The notes under the pieces were generated by a model that was not told where the DNA came from, ran no database searches, and worked only from the letters and a program-made list of their open reading frames with translations. Source: Methylobacterium sp. E-045 (GTDB taxonomy: Bacteria; Pseudomonadota; Alphaproteobacteria; Rhizobiales; Beijerinckiaceae). Taken from it: a stretch of DNA of 64,000 bases. Location of the stretch: NCBI RefSeq assembly GCF_022829685.1, contig NZ_JAKSYE010000085.1:248001-312000 (forward strand), in the 5' to 3' direction. The translations under genes were made by a program, and so were the position numbers. This document shows positions 20,127 to 27,871 of this stretch, one piece after another (within the stretch, counting starts at the first letter, position 1; every line of letters starts with the position of its first letter).

Positions 20127-21869
20127 TCAGTGCACGCGCGCAAGCAGTCGCCGCAGCGCCTCCGCCATCCGCGCCTGGGCAGCGACCGGGCTGAGGTCGT
20201 GATCCGCTCCCTCGACGATCGTCACCGGGCCGCCGAGGCAGCGGGCGATCCTCGCGGGGGAGCGGCCGAGCGCCTCGTGCAGGGCGGCGAGGCCGCGATC
20301 GCCTTCGCTGTAGACGAGTTCGAGATGGGCGCCGCGCCGGAGCAGGGCGGCGATACGCTGCGCCACCGTTCCGCCGGCGGGGCGGGGCCGGAGCAGGAAG
20401 GCGAGCCGCCTCGTCACCCGCCCGATGGCGGCCCGGCTGATCGCCCGCGCGATGGCGCCGATGCGGATCTCCCCGCGCGCAAGGCGTCGCCATGCGGCTC
20501 CCTGCTTCAGCAGACCGGCATAGGTCGAGGCATTCCGGAACACGTTGCGGATGACGCTGTCGACATCGTCGGCGGGGTTCCAGTCGAAGCAATAGGGGTT
20601 GACCAGGACCGCACCCTTTAGCCTCTCCTCGCGGCACACGGCCTGGAAGGCGAGATAGGCGCCGCTGCAGGCGCCCACGATGACGATCGGCCCGGATCGG
20701 ACGCTCTGCAGATGGTCGAGGGCGGCGCGGACATCGTCGAGCGCGGCGAGCGTGTAGAGCGGGGATGTCCCGTCCGCGCGATCCGGGCTGTCGCCGATGC
20801 CGCGCAGGTCCATGCGAAGGGAGAGGACGCCATCGCGGGCGAGCTCACGGGCGAGACGGGTGGTCTGGCGGCCCCAGCCGGAATGCACGTTGGTGCCCGC
20901 ATTGACGAACAGCACCATCGGCGGAGCGCCATCGACCTCGCCGGGACGGCAGAGGATGCCGAACAGGCCGGGATCGGCAGATGAAGGGCCGAACCGCGAG
21001 GGCTCCTCGCGCCAGCCCTCCCCCCGGATCGGATCGGGCGGGAGCGGGCGGCCGTGGACGGCCAAGCCAAGCCGGGGCCGCACCCCTTCGGCGGCGAAGG
21101 CGATCGCCGCCGCGAAGGCCTCCTTCGGTGCCTCGGCATAGAGCGGGTTGGCCACGAGCGCTGCGAGGCTCGGAAAAGGCCGCGTCGTCACGCGTGCGCC
21201 CAAGGCCGTGTAGCGCGGGCCGAGGCTGCCGGATTCTGCACCGATGAGGAGGATGTCGGGGGCGGGCGCGCGCTCCGCGGAGGGAAGCGCGAGAGTCGCG
21301 AGTTCGGCGGTGAGGGCCGGGACGAGAGGGAATCCGCCGACAATGAGCTGGCCCGGCTCCTGCGGCAGCGGCGATCCGTCCGGCATCCGCCCGATGGTGC
21401 GCGCCTGCATCGTCATCTCGCGAAGATACGCGCGCCCGGTCGCGAAGGGCGCCAGCAGGATGAGCCGATCGATCCGCTCGCCTTCGGCGGCGAGGGCCGC
21501 GAGGGTGCCGCCGAGGCGCAGACCGACGAGGACGATCTCTTCCACCCCCGCTTCCTCCCGGAGGTAGCGGATAGCCCGGCGCACCGACCGGAGCCAACCC
21601 TCGACACTGTCGGCGCCCGCGTCGCCGGAATCGCCGGTGCCGGGATAATCGATGCTCAGGGTCGCGCAGCCCGTGGCGGCGATCCCCCCGGCGAGGCCGC
21701 GCCAGGGGCGATGCGCCGAGAGCTGCTCGTAGCCATGGGTGCCGCAGAGGACGACACCTCGGCGCGAGATCCCCGGGCTGAACCAGCCGAACACGCCGTC
21801 GAAGGCGACGGGGCTCAGCGGCAGGGTCGATGCGGCGTACCCGCCGGGGCGGGAGGTCTCAATCGCCAC
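20127..21869 (-). CDS. Two-module alpha/beta hydrolase with Cys nucleophile box
   Basis: A 580-aa protein with two alpha/beta-hydrolase modules. Module 1 (about residues 35-260) has GTHGYEQL and an elbow GLRLG with Arg118 where the nucleophile should be, so it is probably not catalytic. Module 2 (about 315-575) has GACSG with Cys401 at the nucleophile place, and Asp524 (YSEGD) and His557 (GADHDL) in the right order for a Cys-Asp-His triad. Cys boxes of this kind occur in PHA synthases and some thioester-handling acyltransferases. The GTG start at 21869 overlaps the GH2 gene by 11 bases. Its role is unknown; it is the sixth gene of the carrier-protein operon. Confidence 0.8.
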   Translation of the reverse strand: MAIETSRPGGYAASTLPLSPVAFDGVFGWFSPGISRRGVVLCGTHGYEQLSAHRPWRGLAGGIAATGCATLSIDYPGTGDSGDAGADSVEGWLRSVRRAIRYLREEAGVEEIVLVGLRLGGTLAALAAEGERIDRLILLAPFATGRAYLREMTMQARTIGRMPDGSPLPQEPGQLIVGGFPLVPALTAELATLALPSAERAPAPDILLIGAESGSLGPRYTALGARVTTRPFPSLAALVANPLYAEAPKEAFAAAIAFAAEGVRPRLGLAVHGRPLPPDPIRGEGWREEPSRFGPSSADPGLFGILCRPGEVDGAPPMVLFVNAGTNVHSGWGRQTTRLARELARDGVLSLRMDLRGIGDSPDRADGTSPLYTLAALDDVRAALDHLQSVRSGPIVIVGACSGAYLAFQAVCREERLKGAVLVNPYCFDWNPADDVDSVIRNVFRNASTYAGLLKQGAAWRRLARGEIRIGAIARAISRAAIGRVTRRLAFLLRPRPAGGTVAQRIAALLRRGAHLELVYSEGDRGLAALHEALGRSPARIARCLGGPVTIVEGADHDLSPVAAQARMAEALRRLLARVH

Positions 21870-24330
21870 GACCGAACCTCGCGATTGCGATGCCGTTGAG
21901 GGCGCCGACAAGGCCCGCTGGCGCGTCACCCGTCTCGGCGGTTCCGAGGAGCGGCACGATCCGCGTCGCTCCGGGCGCCAGCGAGAACCCATTGTCCGAT
22001 GGCCGTCCGGTACTGGTCTCGATTTGGACGCCGAGGGCGTGCCGCCCGGTGGCGATGCGGAGCGCCCACCCGGTTCCCTCGCGCATGAGTTCAGCCGAGA
22101 GTCCGATGTCCTGCGGCTCCGGATCCCGCCCCTGCGGATAGTGGAACGCCTCGGCGATCACCGCACCGGAGCCGGTATCGGTGAGGCTCGCATGGGCGAG
22201 GCTATGGGCCGGCGGACCGAACCGATAGGCATGGGTCGCGTCGAAGAAGCGCCCCAGGAGCTCGGCCGACGACCATGCCGCCGAGTCTCGCGGACCGACC
22301 TCGATCACCCGCTCGGCCCCGATGACCACGCGGCCGCCCGCATCAGTGAAGGCGAGGCGGAGGGTCGCGTCGAGCCGCCGGGCCGTCTCGTTATGGACAT
22401 GGACATGCAGCCCGTTCAGTCCCTCGTCGGACAGGGTCACCTGAACCGGCCGGAACGCGCGCTTGAGGGCGTACCAAACGGATTTCGGACGCCCGAGGCA
22501 GTCGACCACGCCCCATCCTGGCCCCGGCGCGAGATCGCGAAAAAACCAGACGAGCCCGCCGGCATTGGGCGAGCGCGACCGGCGCCATTCGGCGAAAACA
22601 GCCTCCATGCAGGCGGCGCTCGCCGCGCGGCCGAGCGCGAGGTAGCGCTCGGGATCCTCCCGGCGAAGGCGCGCCGGATCGACACCGTAGAGCAGCCCCA
22701 CGTAATGGTCGCGCACGCCTTCGAAATCCCAATCCGCCCCCCGGTCGCGGGGGATGCCCGCCGCCCATCGTGGCGAAGCCGGATCGGTGAGGCCGCATTC
22801 GGCGAGGGTGGCGGCCTCCGGCACGTTGGCGAAGGCGAGGCATTCGGAGGCGAACCCGACCTCGGCCCGGCGCGCGTCGTCGAAGGGCCGGCGATAGGCG
22901 CCGACGCCGTAATAGTGGGTCACCCCGGCGGAGGTGGAGAAGGGAAGATCGCCGCCCGAGGGCGAGTTCGGCACCACGACGAGATCGGGCCGGATCTCGG
23001 CGACGAGGTTGGGCAGCGCCTCGGCGACGAAGCTCCCGGCCCAGACTTCGCGCGGGAAGCCGAGCATCGTCGCCTGCTGCCAGACCTCGCTGCCGCCCGA
23101 CAGCACGCAGAGCGAGGGCGAAGCCTGGGTGCGGTGGAGGAACTGCGCGATCTCCTCGACCAGCATGGACTGAAATCCGGGATTGTCGGTCGGATAATCG
23201 AAATTGGCCAGCATGAGATCCTGCCAGACCAGAATGCCGAGTTCGTCGCAAAGATCGTGGAAGGCGGACGCCTCATAGAGAGTGATGCCCGGCACGCGCA
23301 GCATGTTCATGCCGGCCTCCCGCGCCAGTTCGAGGAGGGGCCGATAGCTGTCGCGGTCGCCGGACAGGCCAACGAGGTCGGGCGGCGTCCAGCAGGCGCC
23401 ACGGCAGAAGACCGGGACGCCATTGATCGCGAGGCTCAGCCCCTCCTCGAACGGGCGGGTCAGGGTGATGGTGCGAAAGCCGACCTGGCCGAGATCGAGG
23501 TGCCTGTCCGCGACCACAACTCCCACCGCGTGGAGTCTGGGCTCACCATGGGTATGGGGCCACCACGGAGCGATACCCGGCAGCAGGAGTTCGCCTTCGA
23601 ACACGTCCGGCGCGGTCCGCTGCAACGTGGTTCGGCGGCCGTCGCAGATCAGACATGCCGGTCCCTCCGCCGCAGCGTCGAGTTCGATCCGCGCGGTGAG
23701 CCGTCCCGTCCCGCCATCGAGGGCCGTGCGCAGATCGGCGGAGGCGATATCCGCCGCGTCGCCGCGAAGCGCTCTGCGCGTCACCGGCCGATAGGGGCCG
23801 ACGCTATCGATGGACGGGCACCAGCCCGGCATGAAGCCGAGCAGGCTGGTGCGGGCATGGCGCAGGGAGCCCGGCGTCGCCAGGAGCGGTCGCCAGCGGC
23901 CCCGCTTGTGCGGACGCGCCAATTCGGTCGAAAGCGAGCGGAAGCAGAGGGCGATCTCGGTCTCGCCGGACAGATCCGCCTCGACCTCCCGGGCGAGGAA
24001 CATCGAGCGGCCGGTCCCGGCAAGTACCCGGTCGATCCAGATCTCGGCGACGGTCGCGAGCCCCTCGAAGCGCAGGCGCTCGCGGCCGGTGCCGGAGAGG
24101 GTGGCTCGATACCAGATGTCGGAGTCGTGGAGCGGTGTCGGCGCCGCCTCGGACCAGAGCCCGGCCTCGCGCAACGAAGCCGCCGCCGTGCCGGGCACGT
24201 CGGCCGGAATCCAGCCCTCGCCCGGCAGGTCGTCGGGTGTCGCACAGGCGCCCTGAGGCGTCACCGCCAAATGCCACGGTCCCTCGACGTGGAGGGTCGG
24301 CACGCCGTCGACGGCGAGGATACGTGCCAC
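21859..24330 (-). CDS. GH2-like (beta-mannosidase-type) glycoside hydrolase, cytoplasmic
   Basis: An 823-aa protein with the glycoside hydrolase family 2 layout: an N-terminal jelly roll (EGPWHLAVTPQG, DIWYRATL), an immunoglobulin-like part, a TIM barrel from about residue 290, and a C-terminal beta domain. Candidate acid/base Glu415 (SGGSE) and nucleophile Glu496 (FASECLAF) lie about 80 residues apart, as in beta-mannosidases, although the usual Asn before the acid/base is Ser. There is no signal peptide, so it acts inside the cell. GTG 24330 has GAGGGG upstream and lies 11 bases after the DUF1839 stop. Confidence 0.82.
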   Translation of the reverse strand: MARILAVDGVPTLHVEGPWHLAVTPQGACATPDDLPGEGWIPADVPGTAAASLREAGLWSEAAPTPLHDSDIWYRATLSGTGRERLRFEGLATVAEIWIDRVLAGTGRSMFLAREVEADLSGETEIALCFRSLSTELARPHKRGRWRPLLATPGSLRHARTSLLGFMPGWCPSIDSVGPYRPVTRRALRGDAADIASADLRTALDGGTGRLTARIELDAAAEGPACLICDGRRTTLQRTAPDVFEGELLLPGIAPWWPHTHGEPRLHAVGVVVADRHLDLGQVGFRTITLTRPFEEGLSLAINGVPVFCRGACWTPPDLVGLSGDRDSYRPLLELAREAGMNMLRVPGITLYEASAFHDLCDELGILVWQDLMLANFDYPTDNPGFQSMLVEEIAQFLHRTQASPSLCVLSGGSEVWQQATMLGFPREVWAGSFVAEALPNLVAEIRPDLVVVPNSPSGGDLPFSTSAGVTHYYGVGAYRRPFDDARRAEVGFASECLAFANVPEAATLAECGLTDPASPRWAAGIPRDRGADWDFEGVRDHYVGLLYGVDPARLRREDPERYLALGRAASAACMEAVFAEWRRSRSPNAGGLVWFFRDLAPGPGWGVVDCLGRPKSVWYALKRAFRPVQVTLSDEGLNGLHVHVHNETARRLDATLRLAFTDAGGRVVIGAERVIEVGPRDSAAWSSAELLGRFFDATHAYRFGPPAHSLAHASLTDTGSGAVIAEAFHYPQGRDPEPQDIGLSAELMREGTGWALRIATGRHALGVQIETSTGRPSDNGFSLAPGATRIVPLLGTAETGDAPAGLVGALNGIAIARFGRGD

Positions 24331-24341
24331 CGCGATGCCCC

Positions 24342-25307
24342 TCAGGACAGCGCGCGGTCGAGGGCGGCGAAGACCGCGTCGTAGGTGCCCGCCGGCCCAT
24401 CGAGGCGTTGGCTCAGCCCCGTGGCGCTGCGCCGGCCAAAGGCGCGCGCCAGCTGGAACTGGAAGGCCTTGGCCTCCGCTGCGAGCCTCTGCGCCGCCTC
24501 GGCACCGGCCGCCAGATCGGCCGCGCCATGACTTGCGAGCCAGGCGAGATGACTGCCGAGAAGCTCGAAATTGGCACCGAGCTGGCGGGTGGTGTTGAAG
24601 GCGTAGCCGTGGAAGACGCTGAGGGGGTTTTGCACAAGCACCTCCGCCCGCGCCGCCAGGGCGTCCCGGAAGGCGAGGACGGGATTGGCGCACGGCGCGA
24701 AGCGCCGGTGATGGCGCAGCAGGTCGAGGGCGGCACGCGGCAGGTCGCCGTCGGGAAGCGGCGGCCCGATCTCCTTCACGAACTCCGCATAGGGAAACAG
24801 GGTCGAGGCTCCGAAAATGCCCTCGTAATCCGCTCCGCCAAGTCGGAAGCGGCCGGCATTGTGGAGATAGTCGAGCTCGCGCTCGCCCGTGTCGAGGCCG
24901 AGGATCCCGATCGTGGTCTTGGCGTGCTCGCGGCCATAGGTGGTCCCCGCCGTGTCGGGCAGGTGGATCGCGTCCACTTCCACCAACACCGGGCATCCGC
25001 GCGCCGCCTGGACGACGGCATGGGCCTCCAGGCTCTCGAAGATCGCGAGTTCCTGGATCGACAGGCCGTAGAGCCGCTCGATATCCCCGGCGGGCGGCTT
25101 GAAAAAGGTGAACTGGTCGCCCTCGAAATCCTGCCGCAGGGTGAAGCCGAGCATCGCCTCCGGCACGAGGCCCCGGCCGTGCAGCAGCTCGATCCAGAGA
25201 TCGACGTAACAGTTCGTCTCCGGCCAGACCCGATCGGAACCGTGCAGGGGATGGGAGGCAGGCGCCGGAATCCCCGAGGCTTCCTCGCGAGCGGCTGCGG
25301 CCGGCAC
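24342..25307 (-). CDS. DUF1839 family protein (possible aminoacyl transferase)
   Basis: A 321-aa soluble protein of the DUF1839 family, which I know as a regular neighbour of amino acid:carrier-protein ligase genes. It has VWPETNCYVDLW with Cys33, then VDAIHLPDTAG with Asp112, TYGREHAKTTIGILGLD with His128. The order and spacing resemble the Cys/Asp/His arrangement in BtrH of butirosin synthesis, which moves an amino acid from a carrier protein to an acceptor; that comparison is my inference. GTG 25307 lies 5 bases after the ligase stop with a G-rich leader; ATG 25349 is an alternative. Confidence 0.8.
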   Translation of the reverse strand: MPAAAAREEASGIPAPASHPLHGSDRVWPETNCYVDLWIELLHGRGLVPEAMLGFTLRQDFEGDQFTFFKPPAGDIERLYGLSIQELAIFESLEAHAVVQAARGCPVLVEVDAIHLPDTAGTTYGREHAKTTIGILGLDTGERELDYLHNAGRFRLGGADYEGIFGASTLFPYAEFVKEIGPPLPDGDLPRAALDLLRHHRRFAPCANPVLAFRDALAARAEVLVQNPLSVFHGYAFNTTRQLGANFELLGSHLAWLASHGAADLAAGAEAAQRLAAEAKAFQFQLARAFGRRSATGLSQRLDGPAGTYDAVFAALDRALS

Positions 25308-25312
25308 CGGCC

Positions 25313-26251
25313 CTAGCCCCAGAGCCGGTCGCGCACGGCGGCCGGCCACGCTTTGATGTCGAGCCCGTGATGTCGGAGCAGCGCCAGGGTGATCCGCTCC
25401 AACCCGAACCCGACGCAGGCGGTGTGCGCCACCTCGCCGTCGGCCTGCCGGATGTCCCAGATCGTGCCGAAATGGTCCTGGTGGTAGTTGAAGCTGAGGC
25501 AGGCGGTGGGCTTGTCCTCGCTGTTGACCGGCACGTTCAGTTCGAATTTCAGCCCCTGCGCCCGCTGGTTGTTGGCGAGCATGCGGCCGGCGCGGCCGAA
25601 GAACGGGTCGTTGGCCGGGTCCACCGCGATCGGCAGGCCGAGTTCGCGCATCATCGCGGTACCGCGCTCCAGCCAGAGCTCGCGGAAGGCCAGAACCTGA
25701 TCGGGGCTGCCCATGCGCACGTATTCGCGCATGCGGAACATCTGCATCCGCGTCGGTTCCAGCGACGGCTCGTGGCGGAAGCAGTAGGATTGCAGGTCGA
25801 ACAGCAGGCCGGGTTCGGGCAGAGCGCCTCGCGCAGCGGCCACAGGATAGAGCGGGTAGCAGGCGGCGGGCGTCAGCACGATTTCGCTGGCGGCCTGGCC
25901 GCCGGTCCAGTCGGCGCCCGCCTCGATGCAGGCCAGCAGGCGGGCATGATCGGCATCGTTGCCGCAGAAGCAGTGGATGGTGCCGGCGAGGTTCGGAAAC
26001 CCCTTGAGGTAGCCGCTGCGCTCGAAGGCGGGGCGGCTCATGCCGGGGGGAAAGCGCAGGGATTCCGCCCTGTCGGCGGCGCCCAGCCGTGTCGCGATCC
26101 GGTCCACGGCCTCGACCACGCTCTCGAAGTCGCCGCTGCGCCCGTAGAGCCCATCCACGCCGGTGCGAACGAGGAGCCCCTGGTCGAACAAGCGATCCAG
26201 CAGGGAGCGCGGCCCGGATGTGGGTTCGAGGGCGAGAAGCTGGTCCATCAT
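25313..26251 (-). CDS. Amino acid--[carrier protein] ligase (SerRS-like)
   Basis: A 312-aa homolog of the catalytic core of atypical (zinc) seryl-tRNA synthetase that lacks the tRNA-binding domain. Known relatives in Bradyrhizobium activate small amino acids with ATP and load them on a carrier protein instead of tRNA. Class II motif 2 is YCFRHEPS...[10 protein letters not shown] (residues 156-181) and motif 3 is [12 protein letters not shown] (281-292). Zinc ligands expected for this fold are Cys131, Glu176 and Cys279, all present. ATG 26251 overlaps the stop of the flavoprotein gene (ATGA). Confidence 0.92.
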   Translation of the reverse strand: MMDQLLALEPTSGPRSLLDRLFDQGLLVRTGVDGLYGRSGDFESVVEAVDRIATRLGAADRAESLRFPPGMSRPAFERSGYLKGFPNLAGTIHCFCGNDADHARLLACIEAGADWTGGQAASEIVLTPAACYPLYPVAAARGALPEPGLLFDLQSYCFRHEPSLEPTRMQMFRMREYVRMGSPDQVLAFRELWLERGTAMMRELGLPIAVDPANDPFFGRAGRMLANNQRAQGLKFELNVPVNSEDKPTACLSFNYHQDHFGTIWDIRQADGEVAHTACVGFGLERITLALLRHHGLDIKAWPAAVRDRLWG

Positions 26252-27411
26252 GCGCTCAGGAGCTGCGCCCCGCCCTTCTGCACCAGCAGGAGATTGGCGG
26301 TGTTGGCGAGGATGCGGTCGTTGTTGATCATCAGCGGTGCCGACAGCACGTCGCGTAGGGGCCGGCCGAGGCTGAATGGCGTGCCGTTCTTGTAGCCGGA
26401 GAGCCCGACGATCCCCAGGGCGCGCTGGACGATATCGACCGCCTTGTCGGAGATCGTCGTCTTGACGTTGTTGAGCATGACGGCGAACCCGATCGAGCCG
26501 AGTTCGTCGGCATTGCCCTGCGCCGCTTCGTAGCGTCTGAGGGCGGCGAGGATGGTGCCCTTCATGGCCTGCAGCTCGTTGGCGGCCTCGGCCAGGCGCA
26601 GGGCTCCTGGGGGAACCTGACCCGGCCGACGCCGGGCCTCGCCCTGAACATAGGCCCTGGCCCGGTCGAGGGCATGGCTGGCGATGCCGAACCAGACGCT
26701 GCTCCAGAGAAGGTGCGACGAGGCCAGCATGGATTGGGCCGCGATCTCGGCGAAGGGTTTCGGCAGGATCTGCGCCACCGGCACGTCACGGGCCTCGAGC
26801 TTGAACCCGTCGCTGCAGGTGCCGCGCATGCCCAGCGTATCCCAGGTGCTGGTGCGCTCCAGGGACATCTGCCCCTTCAACAGAGCCACGAGAACCTGAT
26901 CGGACGAGGCCGCATCGGGATGCCGGCGGCCGGTGGCGAGGATCACATCGGCATGGGCGCCGTAGGAGATGACGGTCGCATCCTTGGAGAAGTGGAACAC
27001 GTCGCCCACCGTTTCCACCGCGCACAGGCTGTTGCGCAGGTCGCCACCGATGCCGCCTTCGGTGGTGGCCGAGGCGAAGAGAAGCTGCTCGCGCGTCACC
27101 TTCTCCATTAGGCCACAGTGCCATCCGCTGTCGAGGCCGTGCGACACGAGGCTGGCGACCTTGATCTGGTGCATGGCGAAGACCATCGCCGCCGCCGAAC
27201 AGGCCTGGGCCAGGGTGAAACAGACCTCGGCGATCTGCGACAGGCTGGCGCTCTCACCGCCGAATTGCAGCGGGATCTGCATCCCGAGCAGGCGTTCCGT
27301 CTTGAGAGCCACCACGGCCTCGGCGGGGAAGCGGGCCTCACGGTCGACATCGTCGGCGTGGAGGGCAGCGACCGCAGCGACCCGCTTGGCGCGGACTGCG
27401 ACAGCGTTCAT
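26248..27411 (-). CDS. Acyl-CoA dehydrogenase-like flavoprotein
   Basis: A 387-aa member of the acyl-CoA dehydrogenase fold (N-terminal helical domain, middle beta domain with [16 protein letters not shown]-terminal helical bundle). Classical members keep a catalytic Glu in a YEGT-like segment after the conserved RD; here the equivalent stretch is [16 protein letters not shown] (about residues 352-367), with Asn at that place. It may therefore act as a non-classical dehydrogenase or a flavin-dependent oxygenase on the carrier-bound amino acid. It overlaps the carrier-protein gene and the ligase gene by ATGA at both ends. Confidence 0.87.
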   Translation of the reverse strand: MNAVAVRAKRVAAVAALHADDVDREARFPAEAVVALKTERLLGMQIPLQFGGESASLSQIAEVCFTLAQACSAAAMVFAMHQIKVASLVSHGLDSGWHCGLMEKVTREQLLFASATTEGGIGGDLRNSLCAVETVGDVFHFSKDATVISYGAHADVILATGRRHPDAASSDQVLVALLKGQMSLERTSTWDTLGMRGTCSDGFKLEARDVPVAQILPKPFAEIAAQSMLASSHLLWSSVWFGIASHALDRARAYVQGEARRRPGQVPPGALRLAEAANELQAMKGTILAALRRYEAAQGNADELGSIGFAVMLNNVKTTISDKAVDIVQRALGIVGLSGYKNGTPFSLGRPLRDVLSAPLMINNDRILANTANLLLVQKGGAQLLSA

Positions 27412-27662
27412 GCCGCAGCCGAAACGGTCAGCTTGCTCACCGTCTCCACGATGATGCGAATGGTGGAGAAGGAGCGGCGATTGAGGAGGTTGTCGGGGAA
27501 CTCGATATTGTAGCGCTCTTCGAGAGCCAGCATCAACTGGACCGAGCCGAACGAGTCCAAGCCTTTGTCGAAGAGGTTGTCGTCTTCACCGAGACTGTCG
27601 GTTGTCTCGGACAAGGCTGCAACGCTCTTGAGCGTTTCACGGATATCGTCGGGGACCACCAT
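27408..27662 (-). CDS. Dedicated acyl/aminoacyl carrier protein
   Basis: An 84-aa carrier protein with the phosphopantetheine site Ser37 in KGLDSFGSV. It is acidic in the first half (GEDDNLFDKG) as usual, but has DSF where fatty-acid ACP has DSL. It is the first gene of a six- or seven-gene operon and is the likely target of the ligase. AAAAGG lies about 10 bases before ATG 27662. Confidence 0.92.
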   Translation of the reverse strand: MVVPDDIRETLKSVAALSETTDSLGEDDNLFDKGLDSFGSVQLMLALEERYNIEFPDNLLNRRSFSTIRIIVETVSKLTVSAAA

Positions 27663-27682
27663 GTTGCCGCGCCTTTTACGTA

Positions 27683-27721
27683 ATATTTTCCCGAAAATAT
27701 CGCAGCGACCATGCCGGTCAA
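27683..27721 (-). promoter_or_regulatory. Promoter and overlapping operator of the carrier-protein operon
   Basis: On the minus strand TTGACC (27721-27716), a 16-base spacer and TATTTT (27699-27694) form a good sigma-70 promoter. The -10 lies inside a perfect inverted repeat, ATATTTTC-CC-GAAAATAT (27683-27700), 20 bases before the carrier-protein ATG. Such placement suggests a repressor site. No regulator gene is adjacent. Confidence 0.5.
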
Positions 27722-27871
27722 GGCCAATCGGCCCAGGTAGTTAATGAGCGGCACAAGTCGAAGAAAAATATTGGTAAATGGATCGGTCCATCGCCTTCGA
27801 TCCTAAACAGTCATCGTACCGTGAGATACGACGCCCGATGATGCGGCGGGGCAAGTCCCCCCGGGTTCGCG

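Noticed and set aside
17738..20194. An 818-aa plus-strand frame opposite the MFS and ADP-ribosylglycohydrolase genes
   Set aside because: Antisense to genes with clear motifs; no signal or domain of its own.
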